A DNA stretch of 64,000 nt from Vibrio bivalvicida (GCF_001399455.2 NZ_LLEI02000021.1:62001-126000), one strand, 5' to 3'; counted from the stretch's first letter, positions 9,320 to 18,435 are shown. Made by a program: numbers and translations. The notes: generated by a model from the sequence alone, not told the origin.

Positions 9320-10762
9320 TCATGCGGCATCACTAAGACGGAGGCTTTCGAAATAGTCTTCCGCCAGAGCGGTCATTTTGAACTCAGCATCTACTCCAGC
9401 GATCTTTTCAACGGCATCTTTAATTTCCTCTAGATCGACACTGAAGAACTCCTTGCGAAGGTTAACTGCATTAACACGTTGAGAATGGAATTCACGGTGC
9501 AAAGCTGTTTCGAGTGCAGGCGCATCATCAGTATAAATCATGGCATGTACGTCAAATGGGAATGGTACACTGGCATCACCAAGCTCTTTAACTCTGTCCA
9601 TAGGCTCTAGCCTGCGCGTTAAACCTATCTTGTAAACATCTTCTCCAAAGGAACCAATGTTACTTATCACGTACACATGTCCCTTACGAGTTTGTTCCGC
9701 CATACTCTTGGCACGCTCTTCTTTGGCTTCAGCTTCGGCCAATTGCTGCTCTAGAATGGCTATTCTTTGTTCCATTTCACTACGTTCTTGTTCATTAGCT
9801 TGAGCAAGCTCTTGCTGAGCTTTATCAAGAAGGTTTCGATACATTTTTTCTTCTTTCTCAGCTTCAGCAATAGCTTTTTCGAACTCCTTTATTACTCTCT
9901 GCTCTTCACGAATTTGCTCTTTGATGAGCTTCTGCTCGGCAATTTCTTCCTGTTTCTTCAGGGTATATTGATACTGAAGCTTACATTCTTCGAATTTTAG
10001 TTCGATGTAATCAATATCAAAGCCACACTCCAGTGTCGCAGCCGACTTTTCTAGATTGTTTGCTAGTTTCTCGATTCGTTCCAGCGTACGACCAAATGAG
10101 CTTGGAGAAACCTTGCCAATAAGCATGTCACATTCAATATTGAACGCTGTTAGCATTAGCTTAATTTGACCATTGAGGATTTTTTTATTCAAAGACTTAT
10201 CATTAGAAATAACGGTCGTTTCTGGGAAGGTGACTGCGGTCTTCGCTTTAATCATGTCTTTTTGTTGCTGCCGTATGTCTTTGATCTCTTCAGAATAGCG
10301 AGTTGATGTTTCGTAGAGATATTGTGGCATTTCAAAATGACCATGAGCAGCATATTCATCGAGTCGTGAATACAAGTCTATCCCACCCATTATCTCGTTC
10401 AGATCCAGTTCGCCTTTTTCAATATTGGCATTAAGTTCATTTAGAGAGTTTTGGGCCGCGTCAAGGGACTGTTGCTGTTCTAAAATACTAACTTTAAGAG
10501 AGTCATCTTGTCCTTTCAAAGCTTGTAGGTCGGCAGTTTCAGCGTTAATTTTGGAAAGTGCCTGCTTTGCTATCTCAGTAGTTTGCTGTAGTGATTCATT
10601 TGCTTTCTTTAATGTCTCGTGCTCTTCTTTGGCTTTCGTTAACGCTTCATCAATTGACTTGTACTGTCCAACTTTTTTATCCGCAGAGCGTTTCGTCACT
10701 ATATAGGTCAGCAAAACTGCTAACAAAGATATGCCTGCTAATATCAATAAATTGTTATCCAT
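9320..10762 (-). CDS. Membrane-anchored DUF4041 / GIY-YIG-like nuclease (SNIPE-like)
   Basis: The 480-residue protein has one N-terminal membrane helix (about 4-23), a coiled coil (about 35-125), a DUF4041-like middle (about 125-265) with GIDLYSRLDEYAAHGHFEMP, a long charged coiled coil (265-357) and a C-terminal T5orf172/GIY-YIG-like domain. That domain begins GHVYVISN at 361, followed by YKIGLTRR at 377-384 and a conserved Glu at 418 in ALETALHREF. The same architecture is known from SNIPE, an E. coli membrane nuclease reported to cut incoming phage DNA. The ATG lies three bases after the stop of the upstream gene, with AAGG between, so the two are translationally coupled. Confidence 0.82.
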   Translation of the reverse strand: MDNNLLILAGISLLAVLLTYIVTKRSADKKVGQYKSIDEALTKAKEEHETLKKANESLQQTTEIAKQALSKINAETADLQALKGQDDSLKVSILEQQQSLDAAQNSLNELNANIEKGELDLNEIMGGIDLYSRLDEYAAHGHFEMPQYLYETSTRYSEEIKDIRQQQKDMIKAKTAVTFPETTVISNDKSLNKKILNGQIKLMLTAFNIECDMLIGKVSPSSFGRTLERIEKLANNLEKSAATLECGFDIDYIELKFEECKLQYQYTLKKQEEIAEQKLIKEQIREEQRVIKEFEKAIAEAEKEEKMYRNLLDKAQQELAQANEQERSEMEQRIAILEQQLAEAEAKEERAKSMAEQTRKGHVYVISNIGSFGEDVYKIGLTRRLEPMDRVKELGDASVPFPFDVHAMIYTDDAPALETALHREFHSQRVNAVNLRKEFFSVDLEEIKDAVEKIAGVDAEFKMTALAEDYFESLRLSDAA

Positions 10763-10765
10763 TGT

Positions 10766-11080
10766 TTACCTTAAAACCTCTTGTATGAATTGCTTTCTAA
10801 GGGCGGCTCGTTCTTCACAGCGGTCTTGGTATTCTTCATTTGCATTTGATAGCGCAATTTTAAATGCTTGCTTTGCTGCGGATTGTTGCTGTCTTACTTG
10901 CCGCTTTAATTCTCGCTGAGCTTCACGCACACCTCTTTCATGCTCTCTAAGTGCTTGAGCTTCAGCACGTTGCCGAGCTTTCTCTCTACGCTGAGCTTCG
11001 CGGGCGGCTTGTTTGTTGGCTCTATCTATAGCTTTAACAACCTTTATAGCCGTCCTTAAACCACTTCCTCGTCTGGCCAA
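10766..11080 (-). CDS. Small basic coiled-coil protein upstream of the DUF4041 nuclease
   Basis: The 104-residue protein is extremely rich in Arg, Ala, Glu and Gln and is predicted as one long helix. The start is a TTG at 11080 with AGGAG seven bases upstream; the nearby ATG is in another frame. The stop falls three bases before the nuclease ATG, so the two form an operon. I recognise no named family. A DNA- or nuclease-binding partner, or a regulator of the downstream protein, is plausible from charge and coupling only. Confidence 0.7.
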   Translation of the reverse strand: MARRGSGLRTAIKVVKAIDRANKQAAREAQRREKARQRAEAQALREHERGVREAQRELKRQVRQQQSAAKQAFKIALSNANEEYQDRCEERAALRKQFIQEVLR

Positions 11081-11386
11081 TGCATTTCTCCTCTGAGCAA
11101 ATTAAAATTATGCTTCCGATGCTAGCACAACAAAATTGGAAAGGTTGTTATTGAAGTCAAACAGATTGCATAACGTCTATAGCTATGAGAGTGCTAAGGT
11201 TCCAAATATCTATGTTTCTCACAGGCAGATTAGCCCCTTGCTCTGGGTTAGAAAAAATATTCCAAATGATGGCATGGAGAGCAATGGTTCATGCAGTCGC
11301 TGACTCATTTTGGGGCAGGACTAATTTAGGGCAACCTGTCAGATCTAATCACACCTAGGTTAAGAAACTGACAGATTGTATTCAGA
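11081..11386. other. Intergenic region, no gene seen
   Basis: These 306 bases carry the promoter side of the small coiled-coil gene and the 3' side of the next one. I see no ORF with a ribosome binding site, no strong hairpin with a T tract and no repeat. Confidence 0.5.
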
Positions 11387-11845
11387 CTAATTCAAAGATG
11401 CTCTTATGGTGTCGAAATAAGCTTTTGTATCAAATGGTAAGTTAAAAGTACCGCTCTTGCTTAAAGTCAAGATTTCATCTGCAAATCTATTTGCCACGGA
11501 CTTATAGTCCTCAGGTTGGTTTCTGCTATTTAGCTCAAACCATACATTTAAAGGTTTTGCATCACCTGAACTGATGGACTTTTGAAACAAATGATAAGTG
11601 TAATCCTTAAATTCAGTCTCAACACATCTAGTTAAAGCGGAACGGTTTAGCTCCAAGAGAACAACCTTTAACTCAAAATCTGACAGTGAAGATAACCACG
11701 CATCATTAACGTGTTGTATGCTCCTCTTTTGCAAGCTAAGGCAGGAGTCTGTTCTATCATTTAGCTTTTCGTAAGCAACATCTAACTCACTTGCAATCAG
11801 TGAGTTAGAAATTAACAAAAGAAGAAAACTACCTAGTCGCATCAT
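11387..11845 (-). CDS. Secreted protein of unknown function
   Basis: The protein is about 152 residues from an ATG at 11845 (a second ATG follows directly). It begins with a signal peptide, MMRLGSFLLLLISNSLIA, probably cleaved after the final Ala. The mature part is alpha-helical and polar with two Cys (near DSCLSL and TRCVET) that may form a disulphide. Upstream codons in frame to 11908 would bury the signal sequence. It overlaps the preceding gene by about 17 bases, which suggests coupled translation. I recognise no domain. Confidence 0.6.
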   Translation of the reverse strand: MMRLGSFLLLLISNSLIASELDVAYEKLNDRTDSCLSLQKRSIQHVNDAWLSSLSDFELKVVLLELNRSALTRCVETEFKDYTYHLFQKSISSGDAKPLNVWFELNSRNQPEDYKSVANRFADEILTLSKSGTFNLPFDTKAYFDTIRASLN

Positions 11846-12191
11846 ATACACAGCCCCAAAACTTAACTTCTTGTTGGTTCTTACTAAACAAGCGGGCGTC
11901 GTCTGCAATGTTGTTGACTAAACGTCTAGTATTAGAGTGAACAGAAGACATCGCAGTACCAAACTGCTCCCAATCATATTCCCCAATTTCTTGGATTCTA
12001 GTATGTGGAGCAACTCTCTTAGTAAAAAGCTCGAGAATCGGGATACCGCTCAAAGAGATTGCCAACAAGTTACCCAACTCAACTTTACTCTCTATTTCTT
12101 GTAGGTAGCGAGCCATAGTTGGGGATACTTCCATTTCCTGAATTTTGCAATACGTTAAAACGCCTGCCATGTATAGACCTAACAATATCAT
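11829..12191 (-). CDS. Small membrane protein of unknown function
   Basis: The protein is about 120 residues from an ATG at 12191 (the frame also has a TTG at 12203). The N-terminus MILLGLYMAGVLTY is a membrane helix, and a second hydrophobic stretch, LGNLLAISLSGIPILELF, lies near residues 40-57. The rest is polar. No ribosome binding site is convincing, so the start is uncertain. It overlaps the next gene by 17 bases. The two may form one small envelope module next to the DUF4041 operon. Confidence 0.5.
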   Translation of the reverse strand: MILLGLYMAGVLTYCKIQEMEVSPTMARYLQEIESKVELGNLLAISLSGIPILELFTKRVAPHTRIQEIGEYDWEQFGTAMSSVHSNTRRLVNNIADDARLFSKNQQEVKFWGCVYDATR

Positions 12192-12585
12192 TAAACTAAC
12201 CAACCAGTATCATAGCAAAAGTTAAAATAGCAATGCGTCGGTTTTAATAGGCAATTTAACAAATTTCAATAAGATGGAATGGTATGAGACTTTCACCCGT
12301 ATTACATCATGGGGGTTAGCAGCGAACAGCATGAGAAGAATGGATAACTTTTAGAATCGCAAAAGCTCATGAACAGGATGCGAATAAGTAAAAGGTCTAG
12401 GCAACTTCGGGGCATTTTCGTTCTAGAAAGTGCCGAGTGAAACTGTTCAGGACAAAAACGTGTTTCAACTTGGCCTCGTGAATGTGCGAAAGTGGCACTG
12501 AATCAGCGCCTTTCAACATTAAATCTCTATTACGTTGTTTCGTGATAGTGATAAAATCTTTACATCAGAATTATCGAGAGCATCT
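12192..12585. other. Intergenic region, no gene seen
   Basis: About 390 bases between divergently arranged small genes. A possible promoter for the next gene lies near 12534-12560, where TTGTTT is followed by GATAAAAT. I see no small ORF with a ribosome binding site and no repeat. Confidence 0.4.
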
Positions 12586-12924
12586 ATGTTTATCCACCAT
12601 GTAAACGGCATTGACTGGCTGGTGATTACCGCCTTTGAAGAACTTAAACCTCTATTTATTGAAGAAGCCGGTTCGATCCCCGCTTGCTTCTCTAGCGCCA
12701 GTGAATTGGGTCTGATTGAGCAAGCCAAGCGCGCTTATGGATATTTACCTACACTCAGCGGTGTTATTACCGATACTGGTACTTTTCAAAGCCAAGATAA
12801 CGATGAAGATTTGAATCCACAGCTTGCCTGCCTAGTTGAGGGGCGTGGTCGAGTATTTATCTATCACGGCAGTTATGTGGCTTTTGTGGATGATGAGCAA
12901 ACCTTTATTACTCGAATGGACTAA
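12586..12924 (+). CDS. Conserved-looking hypothetical protein
   Basis: The acidic soluble protein has 112 residues and starts at MFIHHVNGIDWLVITAFEEL. The frame is open from 12535, but the ATG at 12586 has GAGAG seven bases upstream and yields a compact domain. The composition is of an ordinary globular protein (several Trp, Tyr and Gly) without signal peptide or membrane segment. I do not recognise the family. It is followed at 12970-12994 by an 8-base hairpin (CCTAGCTT/AAGCTAGG) lacking a T tract. Confidence 0.6.
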   Translation: MFIHHVNGIDWLVITAFEELKPLFIEEAGSIPACFSSASELGLIEQAKRAYGYLPTLSGVITDTGTFQSQDNDEDLNPQLACLVEGRGRVFIYHGSYVAFVDDEQTFITRMD

Positions 12925-13197
12925 ACATTATTCAGTAAGTTGAAATCGGCGAATTGAATGGATCCGGATCCTAGCTTCAATAAGAAAAGCTAGGCTGCGG
13001 TTAGCTGGCGGGATGTATCTGTATTTATTCGCCTATCAGCTTTTTTGCTCATCTTTTGGCCTAAGGAAGGTTGAATATATAAAGCTCTCTATGCAGTTTT
13101 TGCTGTCCCACTTTTTTTTACTAAAAAGCTTCGTCTTTTTTTGTGTCCTCTCGTCTTACTGGTGTGAACATTCTAACTTTAGAGAGGAAACAAAAAA

Positions 13198-13893
13198 ATG
13201 TTGAAAGTTGTTAGCTTCAAAATCTGTCCATTTGTACAACGTGTTACTGCTGCTCTTGAGGCGAAGCAGATTCCTTATGAAATAGAGTACATCAGCCTTA
13301 AAGATAAACCGCAGTGGTTTCTTGATGTATCACCAAATGCTCAAGTCCCAGTAGTACTGACGGAAAATGGCACGGTTTTATTTGAGTCTGATGCGATTAT
13401 TGAATACATCGAAGATGAATATGGTCCGTTAGAGCAGGACGTGTCCAATGAGCAGCGCGCATTAGATAGAGCTTGGAGTTACTTAGCCTCAAAAAATTAT
13501 CTGGCACAATGCGGAACAATGAGTAGTAAAGATAAGATAACTTTCGAACAGCGAGAGAAGAAGTTAAGAACCGCATTTGAAAAGGTCGAAAAGCAACTTT
13601 TAGATAATTCAAAATTCTTCAAGTCTGATACCTTAAGTAACGTTGACATTGCTTGGCTACCTTTATTGCATCGTGCCGCTATTGTAAAAGAACGTACTGG
13701 TTACGACTTTTTGTGTGGTTTGCCTAAAACTCAATTGTGGCAGAAAGCTATACAGGGTTCGGGATTGGCTGATAAGTCGGTTTCCTCTGATTTTGTAGAG
13801 AAGTTTACAGATTTTTACCTAGACAATACCTATCTGGCTGAGGGTAAGGATGTCCAAAGAGCAGGGTGTAGCACTAGTAACTGTTGCGATTAG
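13198..13893 (+). CDS. Glutathione S-transferase family protein with Cys-rich tail
   Basis: The 231-residue protein has an N-terminal thioredoxin fold with SFKICPFVQRVTAALEAKQI, where Cys10-Pro11 is the catalytic or glutathione-binding turn, and PNAQVPVVLTENGTVLFESDAIIEYIE, the usual cis-Pro and glutathione gamma-Glu contact region. An all-helical C-terminal half follows. The last residues, GCSTSNCCD, contain three Cys that GSTs normally lack. GAGGAAAC precedes the ATG. A hairpin separates it from a SigZ-type sigma gene 84 bases downstream in the same direction. Confidence 0.88.
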   Translation: MLKVVSFKICPFVQRVTAALEAKQIPYEIEYISLKDKPQWFLDVSPNAQVPVVLTENGTVLFESDAIIEYIEDEYGPLEQDVSNEQRALDRAWSYLASKNYLAQCGTMSSKDKITFEQREKKLRTAFEKVEKQLLDNSKFFKSDTLSNVDIAWLPLLHRAAIVKERTGYDFLCGLPKTQLWQKAIQGSGLADKSVSSDFVEKFTDFYLDNTYLAEGKDVQRAGCSTSNCCD

Positions 13894-13904
13894 TGTTTTT
13901 TCTA

Positions 13905-13932
13905 ACAGAAGTGCTCGTATGGGCACTTCTGT
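13905..13932 (+). terminator. Hairpin between the GST and SigZ genes
   Basis: ACAGAAGTGC pairs perfectly with GCACTTCTGT around TCGTATGG. Only a short TT follows, so it would be a weak terminator or partial attenuator for read-through into the sigma gene. Confidence 0.6.
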
Positions 13933-13976
13933 TTACAAGTACTAAAAGACAATAAAAGAAATCTTTGGACGAGTAT

Positions 13977-14597
13977 ATGGTAGTGAATGTTGAGAAAGTA
14001 TGGTCTGAGTATCAAAGTAGCCTCAGAGGTTTTTTACATAAAAATGTCTCTGACGCAGATGATGTAGAGGATCTACTCCAAGAGGTTTTAATTAAGACTT
14101 ATAAAAACCTTCCGAAAGTGCGTGACAACAAGAAGATCAAATCTTGGTTGTTTCAGATTGCCAATAATACCATTATCGATTTTTACCGACAGCGGAGAGT
14201 CGAAAGCGATATAGATATGATTGTAAACGAGTTTTGGCACCCCGAGCCTACGCAAGAAGTGTTGGAGCAACTAGCCGAGTGTGTTGTTCCATTCATCAAT
14301 GTCTTACCTAAAGAAGAGGCTAATTTGTTAACGGCCATCGAGATAAACGGCATATCTCAAACACAGTATGCCGAAAAAATGGGAATTAATTATTCAACAC
14401 TTAAGTCCAGAGTACAAAAGAGCCGCAAAATGCTCTATAACCTGTTTGATGAATGTTGTACATTTTCTATTGATAGCCAAGGCAATGTGATTGATTATCA
14501 AGCAAAAAATAACACTTGCACTAGTTGTCCCAACTCGACAGCAAACGCAATCACTACCACCAGCGAAACCAGCCATTTGACGGGCATGGATAAGTAG
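13977..14597 (+). CDS. sigZ: RNA polymerase sigma factor, SigZ-type ECF
   Basis: The 206-residue protein has sigma-70 region 2 (DADDVEDLLQEVLIKTYKNL, then IKSWLFQIANNTIIDFYRQRR) and region 4 (LTAIEINGISQTQYAEKMGINYSTLKSRVQKSRKML). After region 4 comes the SigZ-type extension with DECCTF and, about 25 residues later, TCTSCPNS, a Cys pattern that could bind metal or sense redox state. No anti-sigma gene is adjacent. The start is taken at ATG 13977; TTG at 13965 is also in frame. Pairing with a Cys-tailed GST suggests a thiol or electrophile stress role, by inference. Confidence 0.85.
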   Translation: MVVNVEKVWSEYQSSLRGFLHKNVSDADDVEDLLQEVLIKTYKNLPKVRDNKKIKSWLFQIANNTIIDFYRQRRVESDIDMIVNEFWHPEPTQEVLEQLAECVVPFINVLPKEEANLLTAIEINGISQTQYAEKMGINYSTLKSRVQKSRKMLYNLFDECCTFSIDSQGNVIDYQAKNNTCTSCPNSTANAITTTSETSHLTGMDK

Positions 14598-14602
14598 CTT
14601 GC

Positions 14603-15943
14603 TTAAACGTGTTCATGATTCGCCTTTGCGCTTTCATCTGCTTTCTTATTTCGAGCATACCAGTCGATGTTGCGTGTAATGACCATAGTGAAGCTCAAAA
14701 TCGCGAAGCACAGTAATGTACCCATGACCAATGCGTAACTCTCTGCTTGTAGCAAGCCAAACAGCAATCCGTAGAGAGTGAGCAAGCATGCTCCGAATAT
14801 CACGCCGTGTTTGGAATTGTTCAACATGCCGCTCACGTACACGCTTAATAGCCCCGTCGATGCTATCGCCGACACCACGTATGCCCAGTTAAAACCTAAG
14901 TGTTCACTCATCGAAATCAGCAGCAGATAGAAAAGCGCCAAAGCCAAACCAATGAAGCCGTATTGCACCGGGTGAACTGGACGCGCTTGGAACAGCTCAA
15001 GTAAAAAGAAACTTGCAAACACTAACGTGATAACCAGTAATGAGTAGTTTACCGCTCGATGAGACTTCAAATAGTGGTCTACTGGGTCAATCAAATCCAC
15101 GCCCATTTGTCGCTGTTCTAGTTCATGACAGGCGTTGTTGGATGATAAGCAGCTTTGGAACAGTTGTGCGATATTGGTAGAGAAGTTGTTGCTCGCCCAT
15201 TGCGCTTTAAATCCGTCGTCAGATACGTCGGACGACACTGGTAAGTAGTCACCGATAAAGCTAGGATGTGGCCATGAAGAAGACAGCTCAACCGTCGTTT
15301 GGCTGCCAATTGGTGTCACTTGTAGCTGCCCCATTCCTTGCAGCATGAAGTTAAGATTAAACGCTAAAGGTTGTTCTGTGTTTAGGTCGACTAGTTTCAA
15401 TGCGCTGTGGAAGCCCTGTGGTAGCTGATCTAGCCCTGTTCCCGGCATTATTACGATATCGGAGCTCGCCAGTGCCATGTCATCGAAACGAATCAATCCG
15501 CGACTGTCTTCAATGCCGACTACCAAGCTGATGTTTTCAATATCGAGATTTTTCAGTTCGGCTATGTCGCCAGCATCAAAAGTGCCTTTCAGTGCCACTT
15601 GCGCTTTGTATAAACGCGCGCGATAAATGCCGCGATACTTTTCAAAACTGTCCAGATTGGCGCTCATGTCAAAAGTGCTGGGTAAGAGGAATTTACGGCG
15701 ATCTTTAATCTGTACTTTATCATCTCGGTAACTGGTCTCGGTGTAGTTGACCATAATGAAAGGACCAATGATTCGCTGTTCGCCACTGCTGCTGCGTGCA
15801 ATGTCGTTTCTGACTTCATCTTGGCGATAGGAGCGTTCTGAGATCAGTCCTGTAACCATTGAAAGGGGGATTTGCAGTAAGACAAACAAAAACAGCACGA
15901 AAGCGAACTTCGTGCCGAGTTGGTTATTAAGGATCTTTTTCAT
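14603..15943 (-). CDS. creD: Inner membrane protein CreD
   Basis: The 446-residue membrane protein has an N-terminal helix (FAFVLFLFVLLQIPLSMVTGLI), a large periplasmic domain (about 40-300) with RSSSGEQRIIGPFIMVNY, and a C-terminal block of about five helices containing VQYGFIGLALALFYLLLISM. This is the CreD layout. CreD is the best known output of the CreBC system and affects envelope integrity and beta-lactam response. It lies 75 bases downstream of creC in the same direction, with GGAG before the ATG. Confidence 0.93.
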   Translation of the reverse strand: MKKILNNQLGTKFAFVLFLFVLLQIPLSMVTGLISERSYRQDEVRNDIARSSSGEQRIIGPFIMVNYTETSYRDDKVQIKDRRKFLLPSTFDMSANLDSFEKYRGIYRARLYKAQVALKGTFDAGDIAELKNLDIENISLVVGIEDSRGLIRFDDMALASSDIVIMPGTGLDQLPQGFHSALKLVDLNTEQPLAFNLNFMLQGMGQLQVTPIGSQTTVELSSSWPHPSFIGDYLPVSSDVSDDGFKAQWASNNFSTNIAQLFQSCLSSNNACHELEQRQMGVDLIDPVDHYLKSHRAVNYSLLVITLVFASFFLLELFQARPVHPVQYGFIGLALALFYLLLISMSEHLGFNWAYVVSAIASTGLLSVYVSGMLNNSKHGVIFGACLLTLYGLLFGLLQAESYALVMGTLLCFAILSFTMVITRNIDWYARNKKADESAKANHEHV

Positions 15944-16018
15944 TTTTCATTCTCCATTTGCTGATGGCAGTAATCTAAAGCAGCAATTTGGAGAACGAAT
16001 GAAGCTAATGTGGAGTTT

Positions 16019-17464
16019 CTATGGAGTTGGCAATGTCAGGGTTACTTTCACGCCGGACTCAATGTTTTCTACACGCAAGTCACCTTTGTGTAGCTTGGTA
16101 ACTTGTTCAACAAAATTCAGCCCGAGCCCTGTGCTCTTAACGCCACTTTCGCGAGCGAGAGAATAGAAACGCTCAGTTAATCGGGGCATCGCGTAGTTCG
16201 GAATGTGAGGGCCAGTGTTAAAAATCGACAGGCAGACTTTTTCTTTCGTAACTTCTGCTTCCCATTCAATACATCCTTCTGAATGAACAAAATCCAGCGC
16301 ATTGTCCATCAAGTTAAAAACGGCTTGTTTGAGTAAGAAGGCGTCACCGAGCACAGTGAGATGTCTGTCAATATCGATGTTGGCAGTGACCGATTGAGCA
16401 CTCAAGCGCGCATCCGCCGATGCAACCACTTCACTAACCATTTGGTTTAGCGAGATAGATTCGACTTGTTCTAGCTCGGGACGCTTTTCAAGACGAGCGA
16501 GTTCCAACAACTTATCAATCAATGACTGCATGCGATCGCTTTCCCGCTCAATGTTGCCAGCAAAGCGAGCAACCTTTTCTTCTGATAGTGGCATCTGCAG
16601 TATTTCGCTCGCGCCTTTAATCGCTGACAGTGGGCTTTTCAACTCATGAGTCAACGTCTGCACGTACTCTTCGACATACTGTTTACCATCGAGCTGGTTG
16701 CGCATTTTCTCTAACGCGTCGCTTAGCGTGCCATATTCGTAAAAAATACGAAATGTCGGTTTAGAAACCTTTACGCCTTCGCCCATTTTCGTCGCGTAGT
16801 CTTCTAGCTTGTTCAGTGCCGTATGAATTCGCCAAGCGAACAGTCCCCCAGCAAGTAGTACTAAGCCACTCATCCACACCATCCAAAACAGCACATTGCG
16901 TTTAGAAAGATCGATGAAGGGTTGCACAGAGCGATTGGATTTTGCAACCGTCACACTGCCAATGATTTCGCCTCTGTGGTAAATGGGCGCGGCAACGTGC
17001 ATAACGGTTGAAAGAGGGTCTTTTGGATCTTCAATAGTACTACGTGCGCCATACTGACCGCGCAGTGTGAGATACACATCGTTCCATTGTGAGTAGTCTT
17101 TACCAACATCTTGCTGCCAAGAATCCGCAATCACAATACCTTGTTTGTCTGTGATGTAAATTCGATGGTTAATCGCCTTTTTGCCAATTTCCCAAATGCG
17201 CGCTTGTGGTTCTCGCTGCCCGTAAGCCGCTAGCAGTTTAGAAAAGCGACTCTCAGATAATTTGCCGTTAGCAACGTCTTCTTCTGCTAATACCGCAAGC
17301 AGGTTCGCCATATCCACCAGCGTTTCTTCAGTGGTTTGGCGCACGGTCGGCTTTAGCTCTTGAACTACGGTTTTACTCACCGTGTAAGCTGTCATTCCTA
17401 CTAAGATGAAGTAGAGAAAAAACAGTCTTAACCCAAGCGGAATCCTTGGCCAGCGATTCATCAT
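16019..17464 (-). CDS. creC: Sensor histidine kinase CreC
   Basis: The 481-residue kinase has two membrane helices (about 10-28 and 188-208) that flank a periplasmic sensor domain with IYITDKQGIVIADSW. HAMP-like and dimerisation regions follow, with the H box TLTHELKSPLSAIKGA, N box NLMDNALDF and G box GLGLNFVEQ. It phosphorylates CreB. Its ATG overlaps the creB stop by four bases (ATGA), so the pair is translationally coupled. Confidence 0.94.
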   Translation of the reverse strand: MMNRWPRIPLGLRLFFLYFILVGMTAYTVSKTVVQELKPTVRQTTEETLVDMANLLAVLAEEDVANGKLSESRFSKLLAAYGQREPQARIWEIGKKAINHRIYITDKQGIVIADSWQQDVGKDYSQWNDVYLTLRGQYGARSTIEDPKDPLSTVMHVAAPIYHRGEIIGSVTVAKSNRSVQPFIDLSKRNVLFWMVWMSGLVLLAGGLFAWRIHTALNKLEDYATKMGEGVKVSKPTFRIFYEYGTLSDALEKMRNQLDGKQYVEEYVQTLTHELKSPLSAIKGASEILQMPLSEEKVARFAGNIERESDRMQSLIDKLLELARLEKRPELEQVESISLNQMVSEVVASADARLSAQSVTANIDIDRHLTVLGDAFLLKQAVFNLMDNALDFVHSEGCIEWEAEVTKEKVCLSIFNTGPHIPNYAMPRLTERFYSLARESGVKSTGLGLNFVEQVTKLHKGDLRVENIESGVKVTLTLPTP

Positions 17465-18171
17465 TCACCTTTAATGCAGTAGAAGTAACCAAAGCCACGC
17501 TTGGTACAGATTCGTTCAGACATCTCGAACGGCTTCAGTTTATGGCGAATGGCTTTAATGTGGGTATCGATATTGCGCTCGTATGCGGCCTCTGGTGCCA
17601 TGTCTGCGGCGACCATGAGTTGCTCTCGACTCAAAACATTGGAAGAAACCGAAATCAGCTTATCGAGGATCTTGAATTCGACCGCGGTTAGCCCGAGCAT
17701 TTGTCCGCCGACACCATAATCGAAGTTTTGCGCGACCAAATTATGGTTAAGTTGAGCTTGTTCAGTAATGGTACTGAGTTCTGGCTTAAGCTCTGTCATC
17801 GGCGCTTTGGTTTTGATTCGAAGCTTGATACGAGCCAGCATTTCACGAGGGCTGAATGGTTTAGTCACGTAATCATCCGCGCCAATCTCTAAACCAACCA
17901 CGCGATCAATTTCATCGCTTCTCGCGGTTAGAAAGATAATAGGTATATCAGAAAACTCACGGATGGTTTTGCACAGTTCAAAACCATTGCCATCAGGTAA
18001 GCCTACATCTAACACGAGTAACGCTGCTGAATTGCGCTGCAAAAAGGTCAAGCCTTCTCCCGCTGTAGCAAACCACTCTACGTGGTAGCCATCCATTTCT
18101 AATACATGAATCAGGTTTTCTGCGATGGCAGATTCATCTTCAATAATGACGACGGTCAATTGGTCGCTCAA
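17461..18171 (-). CDS. creB: Response regulator CreB (OmpR family)
   Basis: The 236-residue regulator has a receiver domain (VVIIEDESAIAEN, phospho-acceptor in LVLDVGLPDGNG, conserved Lys in VTKPFSPREM) and an OmpR-type winged helix (AYERNIDTHIKAIRHKL, then GFGYFY). The frame runs open to 18327, but those residues are unlike any CreB. The best start is a TTG at 18171 with GAGG eight bases upstream, giving MSDQLTVVIIEDES. It heads the creB-creC-creD operon. Confidence 0.92.
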   Translation of the reverse strand: MSDQLTVVIIEDESAIAENLIHVLEMDGYHVEWFATAGEGLTFLQRNSAALLVLDVGLPDGNGFELCKTIREFSDIPIIFLTARSDEIDRVVGLEIGADDYVTKPFSPREMLARIKLRIKTKAPMTELKPELSTITEQAQLNHNLVAQNFDYGVGGQMLGLTAVEFKILDKLISVSSNVLSREQLMVAADMAPEAAYERNIDTHIKAIRHKLKPFEMSERICTKRGFGYFYCIKGE

Positions 18172-18435
18172 TGTCTTAACCTCGTTGACGATGTGTATTT
18201 TTGTCGTGGGGTTATCCACTACTTTGGCGCAAAGGCTAGCGGATTGATACGATAAAGGCAAAATCCGTGAAGCAATATATAAGGGAAGATGAGAAATGGA
18301 CTCGGATTTAAAATTCCGTTTTGTCACATTTCAATAGTCAAAGCGATGTATCATCGCTTATAGAAGGCCGGCGGAAAAGCTATTCAAATCCTCTTGATTA
18401 AATAGCTCTCCATAGGTTGGTAGTTTCCGGAATAT

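Noticed and set aside
12960..12971. GGATCCGGATCC, a perfect 12-base palindrome
   Set aside because: It looks like a doubled restriction site, but it is too short and too isolated to assign any function.
13013..13204. Hydrophobic 63-codon frame before the GST gene
   Set aside because: AT-rich leader translated by chance; it overlaps the well-supported GST start and lacks a ribosome binding site.
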